Shown one piece after another: positions 39,047 to 48,900 of a stretch of DNA of 64,000 bases. A program made the translations under genes and the position numbers. Each line of letters begins with the position of its first letter. The first letter of the stretch is position 1. Origin of the DNA: Apostichopus japonicus (taxonomy: Eukaryota; Echinodermata; Holothuroidea; Aspidochirotida; Stichopodidae). The DNA is taken from positions 20,432,999 to 20,496,998 of the forward strand of contig NC_092565.1 of assembly GCF_037975245.1 (NCBI RefSeq). Reading direction: 5' to 3'. The notes under the pieces are model-generated. The model made no database searches, had not been told where the DNA came from, and saw only the letters and a program-made list of their open reading frames with translations.

Positions 39047-40336
39047 CAGGGTCCACCACAGTCATGGATAAACCTGAAAAAGGTCATGGAAAATTGAAAA
39101 GCATAGCTTTAGCTGGGCCTAGAAAAAGTCTCAGGAAAGAGTCAAAGTGTCAAAAATTTTGGAACAGCGATGGACAAATGTAGCTATCATTTTTTTTTAT
39201 ATGTTATGAAAGTTGTTTCTTACCAGAGTCATTTCTTACATTTTCTACATCCAACTATATATTATTGGCAAGTATCAGCAGGTACCTCATGTTAGATTTA
39301 TAATTAATATTTAATATTAATATTTAATATTAAATCATAACAGCGACACTGCATGGTCCCGTACTGAAAAAGCCTACAGTGTTTTGCAAAATTTGGTAAA
39401 CCATAGATTACTCAGAATCCATCAGAGGTTATTGTTGTAGTTGCACAAAAGTTAAGTCCATTGTACAGCATCACTGTAACAATGCATTGATGTTGATTTT
39501 TTTTTGGTTTTCTTCTGAAAGTGCTATAAATTTGGGTGAAGATAAATACAATTTTCAGCATGAAATATTAGGCGTGCGATATAGGGCTGCATTATGAAAT
39601 ATGATACAGATAAATCTAGGACCCTGATCATGATGGACCAACATGGGCTGCAAAATTTGGTGAAATATGGGACCTATATGGGACCTATATGGGACCTATA
39701 TGGGACCATATAATCTTGTAGTATAGACAGTGTGAATCCTCATTGTTAAGTGAAAATTTACTATATCAAGATCTTGGTCCTTCCTGGCTGTTTGAAGATG
39801 CCCGCCCCCTTTGGTGCCCGGATGATCCCGTTTGTTACTCCAAGAAATGGATCACATGTTATAGGGGTTTTGTGACATCATCATGAAATATGCTTTCAAA
39901 AGTTTACTTTCTATCCATGTGTTGTCATGTCTTTTTTCTTTTATTTCTCCTCGAAATATGATAAATTCAGAATTTTCCCTTACTTGTCAATGAAAATCTG
40001 AAATTTTAATAATTCATCGAAACTAAGTTTTTCCAATATTAATTTGTATCCTTTTGACGATAAACAAAGATATGTTCAAACTCGTTTGCCACGCCAAAGT
40101 CACAGAATGTGTTTTTCACCTTCTGCAGGAGTATTTTTTTTTTTAAACAGGCTGCTTTGACTAAGAGAGTTGACCTTCAGCAATCTATATCATACTCTTA
40201 AATTTAGCACCAGTTCATATGATTCTTCAACTACCCCACACTTTGCCTTAAAATCTTGTTTCAATTTGAATTTTGATCTTGTTTAGTACTTAAATTCCTG
40301 CTTTTCATTATTAACCACTTTCTTATTCTGTTTCAG
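39047..40336 (+). other. Rest of intron I-J
   Basis: AT-rich. Includes a short ATATGGGACCT triplicate at about 39664-39710 and ATATTAAT repeats near 39306. No exon recognised. Confidence 0.75.
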
Positions 40337-40508
40337 ATCTAATCCACCTCTGAATTGGTCATCCTGCTCGGTAGAGGAGTTCGCGGAACGTCTTGATCAT
40401 GGACTCGGAGCCTGTATGTTCAACTATCCAAAATTGATCTTTGGTGGTCCCATCTGTCAGAATGGGTTCCTGGAAGAAGGAGAAGAGTGCGACTGTGGTC
40501 CTGCTGAG
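40337..40508 (+). CDS. ADAM exon J: end of catalytic domain, start of disintegrin domain
   Basis: Residues 242-298. It starts SNPPLNWSSCSVEEFAERL, the last catalytic helix with the WSxCS motif. It then passes GACMFNYP, the usual end of the catalytic domain, into ICQNGFLEEGEECDCG, the conserved start of the disintegrin domain (CGNGxxExGEECDCG). The acceptor is CTGTTTCAG and the donor GTACAT at 40509. It ends in phase 0. Confidence 0.97.
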
Positions 40509-41431
40509 GTACATTTGCATTTATAGCTTAAACTTGTCTGAAGAAAATAAAATTTTTGAAAGAAGAAAGTTTTCATTTTTTTTTATTGGCTGTAATGGGA
40601 GTCTCATAAGAGTACTCCCTTCGTTGGTGTAAGTTCCATGTGGTACGGAAATTTTCTTGCTCCCGTTTCAAACTATATTTTCAAACGAGTATGATTATGT
40701 TCTGCGGTGTAATGCTAAAGAGATGAAAGGGTCGTTTAAACTGTCTAACTTTTGTCTTGTTTCTTCTTTACGATCTGCTCATATCTTCGGTAAAGGTACT
40801 TTTGTCTTTCTGTCTGTGTAAATATGTAAATATGTACATTTATCAGGCATGAGCTTTTTCCGCGAATTCGCGGAATATCCGTGATTTCTTTTCTACCTCG
40901 GGGACAAAAACTTTTATCCTAGCACACTGTAGCATACGCAAACTGGAGCCTATACGGCAATTTTTGTAAGTTCCATAATTTTTTTTTTACCCCAGGCTCA
41001 TCCCTGATTTATACACAGTCAAGTAATGCGATGACAATTATCGCATATTATAAACGCTTGCCTGGCTAGTTATTAGTATCGATGCCTTGGTATGTATAAC
41101 TCTAACGGGATGTCTATCCATTCAGTAAAGGGTAGTGTGACTATATCAGCATGATCGGTACAACATGCAAAAATGCAAGTATCTTTACATCCTAACGTGG
41201 TGTTTTTTTTTCCATGGCAAACGTTCTATGTATTTTTTCTGGGGTAACGACGTAGCGTTGCGAATGTCGATCATTAAATTTTTCGTTTGCAACTGTCGAA
41301 TGGCGACACAGACTTTTCATGTCCGGAGTCGACTCAACCTTTTCTTGTTGTCTCTGAGCACTGTTTGTGAGTAGAACGTTATTGTTTGCATAGTAGTATA
41401 AACCAGATTGGTCCCTCCTCTCTTTTGGTAG
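40509..41431 (+). other. Intron J-K
   Basis: 923 bp, no features beyond splice sites. A CGCGAATTCGCG palindrome occurs at about 40861. Confidence 0.75.
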
Positions 41432-41602
41432 ATCTGTGACAATCCATGCTGTGTGGCGGAGACCTGCACACTCCACGAGAATGCGACATGTGCGAGCGGC
41501 GCTTGCTGCAACGACTGTCAGCTACAGCAGAGCGGACATCTCTGCCGTGATAAGATGAACGAATGCGATTTACCAGAATACTGCACCGGTGATGCCGAAG
41601 AG
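41432..41602 (+). CDS. ADAM exon K: disintegrin domain
   Basis: Exactly 57 codons (residues 299-355). It begins ICDNPCCVAETC and carries the cysteine spacing of ADAM disintegrin domains through GHLCRDKMNECDLPEYCTG. The integrin-binding loop reads ECD at 342-344 in place of RGD, as in most ADAMs. This domain normally contacts integrins such as alpha9beta1 or alpha4beta1; the partner here is unknown. The acceptor is TTTTGGTAG and the donor GTAAAG at 41603. Confidence 0.97.
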
Positions 41603-41986
41603 GTAAAGGACATTCCGAATGATGTCGTGTTTCCGTTAAATGGTGGTCTTGAGAGGGTGGGGTGGGGGGGGGGAGCAGACGGGGAGGATTTATCCATATG
41701 ACATAAAAATATTTTACCAACATTTTCTATTCTTCTGTCTTATAAAATTTAGCTACAAAATTAGCCATTTTTTCGTATTTGTTTTTTAAAATTTAAACTA
41801 TAAATAACTGACTGCACACACACTGGTTTACCCCCACCCTGTACTATTGTGATGAATTTGTATCAATGTTTATCTTTTTCAGAATATTTCTTGGGTGGAA
41901 ATTCTGACTGAAAACGTTCAAAGTAAATGGGTGTTTTTATTCCTTAGCCTTTGATTATGAACAAATAGAAGATTCCAGAGTTTTTT

Positions 41987-42048
<62 letters not shown>

Positions 42049-42180
42049 AGTGTGCATATATTTATATTAATTTACAATTATCTTAGTAGTCCAATAATAT
42101 TTGTGTATGTGTCCCAAAATCAATCTCAATTCTAATTTTTAATGGTTTCACTTTCTCCTTCTTCTTCTATTTAACTCCAG
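41603..42180 (+). other. Intron K-L
   Basis: 578 bp. Contains a G-rich run (41657-41672) and the TCTG microsatellite. Confidence 0.85.
41988..42048. repeat. TCTG tetranucleotide microsatellite, about 15 copies
   Basis: A near-perfect CTGT/TCTG run of about 61 bp, likely length-polymorphic. Confidence 0.97.
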
Positions 42181-42304
42181 TGTCCAGCTAATGTCTATCG
42201 CCAGAATGGTATGTCTTGCCAAACCACCGCTACTACTTCAGCCACCTGCTTCAATGGCATGTGTACCTCTTACGATCAACAATGCAAGCAGATCTGGGGT
42301 GACA
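42181..42304 (+). CDS. ADAM exon L: disintegrin end and cysteine-rich start
   Basis: Residues 356-396 plus one base. CPANVYRQNGMSC joins the preceding TGDAEE to give the family's C-P-x-D/N-V/F-x-x-NG-x-x-C. TCFNGMCTSYDQQCKQIWG then matches the CYNGxCxxxxxQCxxxxG block that opens the cysteine-rich domain. The acceptor is TTAACTCCAG and the donor GTAAGT at 42305. Confidence 0.97.
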
Positions 42305-42542
42305 GTAAGTTTGTCGCTTTGAACTTTATTCACAATCTTCATGTACGTGTACGTCCCAAAATTGTGTCAATAGTGATGCGTATGGGATCGTAAGTACGTC
42401 AAAACTCTGTCGTATCTTGAAATGCTCCCGCTGGTATCATGTGATGTTAGAACCTCTGTCTGTGTTAGTTAATGAGTTCCATATTTTTTAAATTTTAATT
42501 ACATATTTTAAATCAACCTTTTTTTTTACCATCTGTTGACAG

Positions 42543-42648
42543 ATGCCCAAGTGGCACACAACAAATGTTGGAGATACAACCAGCAAGGGTCAACGTTTGG
42601 CAACTGCGGAAGAAACGAAGATGGTTCAATAGCCGCTTGCTCAAAGAC
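42543..42648 (+). CDS. ADAM exon M: cysteine-rich domain
   Basis: Two bases complete an Asn codon, then 34 codons (398-431) read AQVAHNKCWRYNQQGSTFGN and CGRNEDGSIAACSK, then two bases remain. It fits the family pattern C-x-x-x-N-x-x-G-x-x-x-G-x-C. The donor chosen is GTCAGT at 42649. It is not the strongest possible, but it gives phase 2, which matches the single leading base of exon N. Reading further runs into non-conserved sequence. Confidence 0.92.
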
Positions 42649-43023
42649 GTCAGTATTAAACCTATTATTTAAACACAGGTTTTTACCCACAATTTTTCCC
42701 TTCTTTCATGTTGTCATTTCAGACAGATGGAGAGGCAGGAGGTAGTAAGGAATGTAGTATCAAATTCCGGCCAAAAGTAAATTTGACATTTTCTTTTCGT
42801 CTCAAGATAGAGCGACTTGGATGGGGTAATAAGATGGTCATACATGTATTGCAGTATGATTCAGCTACGGAATTATTCAAACAAGAGGAGAAAAAAAGGG
42901 TGTTCCGAAACTGCTTATCATATGCAAAAGGCCTGCATCGGTTAATCCTTGTAAAATTGGAAGGGCCTGACGTTGTTTGATCCTAGAGGGAACTTCTCCA
43001 GGGGCTGACTGAACGAAAACAGT

Positions 43024-43150
43024 CTAAGGACACATTTGAAAGAGACAGACAGACAGACAGTTGAATTTAACAAGGAATAGATCAAAGTTGTTCAATGGTC
43101 CAGATTTACCTGTCTGTTCATCATCTGTCTCTTTTAAAAGTGTCATTGAG
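43024..43150. mobile_element. Diverged fold-back relic
   Basis: TCTAAGGACACATTTGAAAG and AGACAGACAGACAGACAG on the left face CTGTCTGTTCATCATCTGTC and TCTTTTAAAAGTGTC on the right, around a central AATGGTCCA. The layout matches the fold-back element at 24648 but is more decayed. Confidence 0.6.
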
Positions 43151-43430
43151 TCTGTTTCAGTTGTGTTAGCTTCTATTTGAAATGCAAGGCCCTCGGACCC
43201 TTTGCATGGGGTAGTGAACAAGTCAGGCTATTAAATTCCCATCTCCCCACATTCCCCCCGGCTCTTTTGTACCAACCAAACCCAAATATCACTCAGTCAT
43301 GACTTAGTTTGTAAAACTCTTGAGGCATACTGGTAATTTCTATCTTTGGAATTCACCTAAATACTTAAACTTAAGGCAAACATTGTCGTTGAGCGAAATA
43401 TACTTCATAACCCTAGACCGCCCACCACCT

Positions 43431-43490
43431 CCTGGAAACTGCTGTGTGAAGGTGGAGAAGGCATTCCTTTACTTGGATCGTTGGCAAAGG
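43431..43490 (+). pseudogene. Decayed partial duplicate of ADAM exon N
   Basis: 60 bases align without gaps to 43601-43660 of exon N at about 83% identity by hand count. In frame it reads WKLLCEGGEGIPLLGSLAKE against GKLLCEGGAGFPLLGSLAEA. The cysteine before G-K-L is lost. Homology stops where a CCCTCCCT repeat begins, and no donor follows, so it cannot act as a normal exon as it stands. Confidence 0.85.
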
Positions 43491-43589
43491 AGATTCTCTC
43501 TCTCCCTCCCTCCCTCCCTCTCCCTCCCCCTTGCTTCTCCAGTCATGCCGTTGCTCTTAAACATTTTCCCGACGTTTGTCTTCTTTCAG

Positions 43590-43788
43590 CGATAAGATGT
43601 GCGGGAAGCTGCTGTGCGAAGGAGGAGCAGGCTTTCCTCTGCTTGGATCGTTGGCAGAGGCGAGTCAGGGTTTCATCTACGATGAAAACGGCAGGAAGAG
43701 GGTTTGCAAAGCTGCATCCCTGGATCAAGGGGAAGATATCCCGGATCCTGGATATGTGTCAGATGGATCCCCATGCTTTCAGAACATG
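43590..43788 (+). CDS. ADAM exon N: cysteine-rich domain
   Basis: Residues 433-498. It reads DKMCGKLLCEGGAGFPLLGS, equivalent to the family's A-x-CGKLxC. It ends DIPDPGYVSDGSPC, the conserved VPDxGxVxxGxxC motif. The central part (LAEASQGFIYDENGRKR) corresponds to the hypervariable stretch. The acceptor is TTCTTTCAG and the donor GTAAGT at 43789. A partial, decayed copy of its first third lies 170 bp upstream. Confidence 0.96.
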
Positions 43789-44292
43789 GTAAGTCCCACC
43801 ACATTAAACTGGTTTGCACCCCACCCTCTTACTGTACCTCTCAATCTCATTACTCACAGGTCTGCTCCGGCTTCTGAGCGAATTAAAACTTGTTTTTTTG
43901 TTTCCCCCCCCCGATAAATTATGTCTTATGAACAATTGCAGTGTCTTCCCTGGGTGGAGGACTCTTGCCCCCCCCACCCTTTTTCATCAGACATAGCTTG
44001 TCCCCCTTTTGTTCTGTCTCCCCCTTCAAAATTTGCTCTTTGATCTGACTGTAGATGGACAAAATTGGGACATGTTTCTCACCATTGATGATCGTAGTTG
44101 AAATGACAGTACGAAATGACAGTATGAATTGACAGTATGAATGCACAGAATTTCAGGGGCTTTTGGGGATTAGACATATGCACTGTAATAATGAATATGG
44201 TAGATGATGATTGGGCCTTAAAACTCCATTTTGTTTTTCCCCTTTCCGGTCGAGGTAATTCCACATTGTTTTTTTTTTGCTCTCTCCTCCAG
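43789..44292 (+). other. Intron N-O
   Basis: 504 bp with C runs near 43905 and 43968. No other feature. Confidence 0.8.
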
Positions 44293-44370
44293 TTTTGCTA
44301 CGAGAATAGATGCATCAACAGTACGCAAGCAGGCATCACGCCCTGTCCAGAAAACTGCAATGGGAATGGA
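44293..44370 (+). CDS. ADAM exon O: cysteine-rich end and first half of EGF-like domain
   Basis: Exactly 26 codons (499-524). FCYENRCINS matches the C-x-x-x-x-C motif closing the cysteine-rich domain, and CPENCNGNG opens the EGF-like domain with its first two cysteines (516, 520). The intron falls inside the EGF domain after NGNG. The acceptor is CTCTCCTCCAG and the donor GTGAGT at 44371. Confidence 0.96.
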
Positions 44371-45794
44371 GTGAGTGCCGAATAATGATCGGGTTGCATT
44401 TTGCAAGACGGAATGATATGTGTTAAATTATACCGAGGAATTTGGGACTGAAAGGATTAGGAAATAGAATGCGATAACTGTTTGCAGCGTAAAAACTTCT
44501 GCAAGACTGGTGACCATAAATGTCACACAGTAGATATTTAAATGTTTGCCTTGTTTTTTTTGCCCCTTCATTTAGAAAACATCAACACAATTTATCCTGT
44601 AATATATTCACGGCTGATTTACTTAGACCTTTACTATCAAAAACTATATACCAGGTGTTCTCAATAGGCAGCCTGCATGCCAAACTTAACCTGTTAAAAT
44701 ATCAATGTGTAATATCTGTGTAACAAACCAACAGAAAAACCCAGAAAAACATGGTTATCCAGGCCCTTATCACCTTAGGCTTGGGCACCTTACTAGTCTA
44801 ACATGTACAAGCTCCTTACCAACCTAACGGTGTATAAGCACCTTAGCAACCTAACCTGTAAAAGCTCCAGTCCCTTAATGCCTGAGGCTTGAGCACCTTA
44901 CCAGCTTCACCTGTACAAGCTCCAGGCCCTTAACACCTTAGGCTTGGGCACCTTACCAGCCTAACATGTACAAGCTCCAGGCCCTTAATCCCTAAACTTG
45001 AGCACCTTACCAGTCTCACATATACAAGCTCCAGGCCCTTAACACCTTAGGCTTGGGCACCTTACCAGCCTAACATGTACAAGCTCCAGGCCCTTAATCC
45101 CTTAAACTTGAGCACCTTACCAGTCTCACATATACAAGCTCCAGGCCCTTAACACCTTAGGCTTGGGCACCTTACCAGCCTTACCTGTACAATCTCCAGG
45201 CCCTTAACACCTTAGGCTTGGGCACCTTACCAGCCTAACCTGTACAAGCTCCAGGCCCTTAACACCTTAGGCTTGGGCACCTTACCAGCCTAATGTGTAC
45301 AAGCTCCAGGCCCTTAATCCCTTAAACTTGAGCACCTTACCAGTCTCACATATACAAGCTCCAGGCCCTTAACACCTTAGGCTTGGGCACCTTACCAGCC
45401 TTACCTGTACAATCTCCAGGCCCTTAACACCTTAGGCTTGGGCACCTTACCAGCCTAACCTGTACAAGCTCCAGGTCCTTAATGCCTTTGACTTGAGCAC
45501 CTTACCAACCTAACCTGTACAAGCTCCAGGTCCTTAATGCCTTTGACGTGAGCACCTTACCAACCTAACCTGTACAAGGTCCAGGCTCTTAATGCCTTTG
45601 ACTTGAGCACCTTACCAACCTAACCTGTACAAGTGCCAGCCCTTTAATGCCTAATAGGCTTGAGCACTTTACCAGCCTAACAACTTAGGAAGCAGAATAT
45701 ATTTGATGTCAAATTTAATGATGAAATTAAAATCCGTATGCTTCTGTCATTTACTTGAGTGTTTCACGTTTCTATGTGTTTATCTCGTTGCCAG
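44371..45794 (+). other. Intron O-P
   Basis: 1.4 kb, two thirds of it a 55-bp minisatellite. The flanks are AT-rich. Confidence 0.85.
44758..45685 (+). repeat. 55-bp minisatellite with higher-order structure, about 17 copies
   Basis: The unit is approximately CAAGCTCCAGGCCCTTAACA then CCTTAGGCTTGGGCACCTTA and CCAGCCTAACCTGTA. A variant unit (AATCCCTTAAACTTGAGCAC and CAGTCTCACATATA) recurs; the two occurrences at about 45091 and 45311 are exactly 220 bp (four units) apart, showing multi-unit duplication. Outer units are more diverged than inner ones. Confidence 0.95.
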
Positions 45795-45909
45795 ATCTGT
45801 AATTCAGAGAGTCACTGTCACTGTGACGATAACTGGGCTCCGCCGACATGCAGTTCTCCAGGGCATGGGGGCAGTGTTGACAGTGGACCCACTATTCCGA
45901 TTACTCCAG
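45795..45909 (+). CDS. ADAM exon P: second half of EGF-like domain and stalk start
   Basis: Residues 525-562 plus one base. ICNSESHCHCDDNWAPPTC supplies EGF cysteines 526, 532, 534 and 543, completing six. HCxxxWAPPxC followed by GHGGSVDSGP is typical of the ADAM9/12/19/33 group. The acceptor is CTCGTTGCCAG and the donor GTGAGT at 45910. The phase-1 end joins exon R directly (Asp junction), or through a possible cassette exon at 47013. Confidence 0.96.
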
Positions 45910-48900
45910 GTGAGTTGTTGCATACTGCCACCCTTTTTATTTTTATTTTTAAAGGGGGATTCATTTGTCAGTTGTTTGTGTATAGAATTATTTCTAGTAG
46001 TTGAAGTAGGTGACACACATTAAGAAATTTCATCATACTGTAGTACTAAAGATAATATTGAACATGTAGCACTCTCCACTTGCTAGTTGCATAGATAAAA
46101 GTTTCTTTTAGCCCGTCAGTTAAAGACAAAATGCCTCTTTTAACAAACTAACATGTGATTTGTTTTCTTTTTGTCGTCGTTCTTATTGTTTGTTAAAGAA
46201 CTCATATGACGTTAGGTCTTTGCTTATTAGAGTGTTAAAGTGCACATGCAGGAATCATTAAAATAGCTTTTAGAATTATTTCAAACCAAACATATTAACA
46301 GGCATCTCATTAATACCCAAACCCTTCAAATTTCATCTCAATTAAAGAAGAAAGTTTGTTTACATTTGAACTAAATTTGAATTAAAGAGAGAAAAACATG
46401 TTTTACAATTGAACTAGTGTAAATTTGGGTTACCTCACATCTCATTAATACTGATGTTATAAAAGATGATTTGGCATTTAAAAAATTGTTGGAATCAAAT
46501 GACACTGTTAAATTATTTTTGGGTTAGTAGGTATCTCCCAGTTAAAAGAACTCAGGAGGGTAATATTGAGTAGTTTGATGAATAATTTAACTTGAAAATG
46601 TAGATCAAAGTGAAGAAATGCTGCTTTTTAAGGGTCACAGCAGTTGAAGAATCTCTCACTTTGTTTTATGAGTGCAAATGCACACTCTTTGAACCCTGTG
46701 AATAAAGCTAATACATGACTTATGGATAGTTTTAAACATGATTGTCCAGATTTAGATGGTTTTGAAAGTTATAGTAAACATTTCCAGATGGCTTTTGAAG
46801 ATCATGAGTAACATTCAGATAGTTTTGAACTTTCTAGGAAAAATTCAATTTTTTTTTTCCACCTTTGTTTTAAGACCAAGTCAAAAGAGCTAAAAAACAT
46901 AAAATAGATGATTAAAAACCAAAACTAGTTTTAAAAAAAAACTGTGTTAAGTTAACGACTTCATCCGACCTTGTTTTTTTTACTTGTTTCTTGTTGTGCT
47001 TACCGCTAAAAGGAGAGTCCGGAACGACAATATCAACAACAACAACAGTGATCATAACAGGTTTACAAAGCACCTACTTCTACCATGAAGGCAGAGTAGA
47101 TTGTGAAATGTTGTATCCTATAATTACATTGTTTTATCTCATTGAGAATTATCAGGGTAATTAAAGACAAAAAAGAAAAAAAAGGAAGGAAAGCTATGGA
47201 ACGTCCTGTCAAATCTCTCTCGATAGATCATCCATGTTTTCAGGTTTACCCCTAGTGTGAATATCTTTGGTGTGTGTATGTAATGATCAGTAAAAATGAT
47301 CAGTTTAAACTAATGTAAGATGGTGTATTTCTGGTGATCCCTGATATATTCAGAAATGTGAGGCACAGAACCCCATTCTAGTAGACTATGTAGAATAGTA
47401 ATAATTTTATATCAGACTAGATTTGTATCCAATTCTCATTTATAAGTTGAAATTTGTTTCAACTCTTTATCTTATTAAACTTTTTGCATCTGGCCTGAAT
47501 ACTTCCAGCAGACGATATAATAATTTTTTTCTCTCATCGATACCTAAAATGTTTCTCCAAATTTGTTAAAGAAATTTGTATATGAAGTTGCTGCTATAGT
47601 TGATAATTTGGAAACTGGCCTAAATGGCATTTTAATAGCAAGCTATAAGTCATTGGGTTATCCTAAAAGTCATTGGGTTATCCTGAAGATAACAGGTAGC
47701 TGCTTGGCACTGCTTCATGTCAGTTGAAGAGAGAATTGACAGAATTATTTCCTCGCCGAGTTTGTTCGAAGTTATGATATTCGTTTGATGATGATGCATG
47801 CCGGTGAAGGTGGCACACTAGGGATTTTGAAAATATTTAATTTGTCATTTTTCTCTCCTATTTCATCTTTGAAACATCTATCAGTCTTCATCCATTGTTA
47901 TGCAGTTGCACATTATGATGGTTCAAAGAGATTTAAATTTTTGTTTTTGCAAACATTGATTATGATATTTTTCGTTAAATTGGAATTTTTTGGTTTAAGA
48001 GTTCACATCAAGGTTTATAATTGTCTGGCATTGTAGAGGTTAATTAGAGAAACTTTCCTTGTGGAATTGAAAGATACAATCTTGAACTGCAGTTTGGCAT
48101 TATGAATAACTTCACCCACAACAGTTGAAAAATGATACTTTTTTTTTATCTGAAAGAGTCAGTTTTCCAAAATGCTACTTTTGTCATTGCTTAAACACTT
48201 ATCACAAAATATTTTTGTTTCGATTAGATATGGTAGAAAGCTGTGAAGAAATAAAACAACACAGAAGAAATTAATTCTTTGTGGAACAGTATTAATTTGG
48301 CAGGTTGGGGGTGGGGTGGTGGTTTACTATGTATTACATGTGACGAATCAAGTGTTATTCTGACTTTCATCAAATTATCTTTGTCTTTGAGATAAACTTG
48401 ATGTGACTCTTAAAGAATTATTCTGTAGGTCGAGTTAGATATTTTTTGTTAGATTTTTCGTTTTTGGATGTTTTATTATCGTGCCTGTGTGGAGTATCGT
48501 CTTTTTTCCCCTAAGGTTTTTTATAAGGCATGCTTTGCTTGAGTAGTATGGATTTATTCCTTAGTGCAGCATGACTCTTAGAAATTGTAGTACATATAAA
48601 GTACCGCTCCCCCCCCCCACACCCACCCTCCCCCTTTTCATTGAGAAGTAGAAATCTATGTAAATAGTTTTGCATTAGCCGCTTGCAGATCTTTCTTCAT
48701 TTTTTATTTTTATAACAAAAAAATTAAAATAATGAAAAATGTGTCATACTTAGTTAGTGGTTTTGGAATGTAATCGTAGTTGTGAAAATGTGAAAGGAAG
48801 GTTCCTTATCGTGAAAGTTCTCCGCAACTTAATACAAAGTAGAACGGATGAGCATTTTTACTCCTTCTTAGGTGGGTAAATACAAACAGTTTAGAATGAA

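Larger units (their letters stand above)
42649..43589 (+). other. Intron M-N
   Basis: 941 bp. Contains a fold-back relic (43024-43150), a decayed duplicate of exon N (43431-43490) and a CCCTCCCT tract (43494-43532). Confidence 0.8.

Noticed and set aside
41379-41723. Minus-strand open frames across exon K
   Set aside because: They are antisense shadows of the cysteine-rich coding exon, with no recognisable domain of their own.
42721-42980. Possible extra exon after TCATTTCAG
   Set aside because: Exon M's donor phase fits exon N directly and the reading here has no cysteine-rich-domain motifs.
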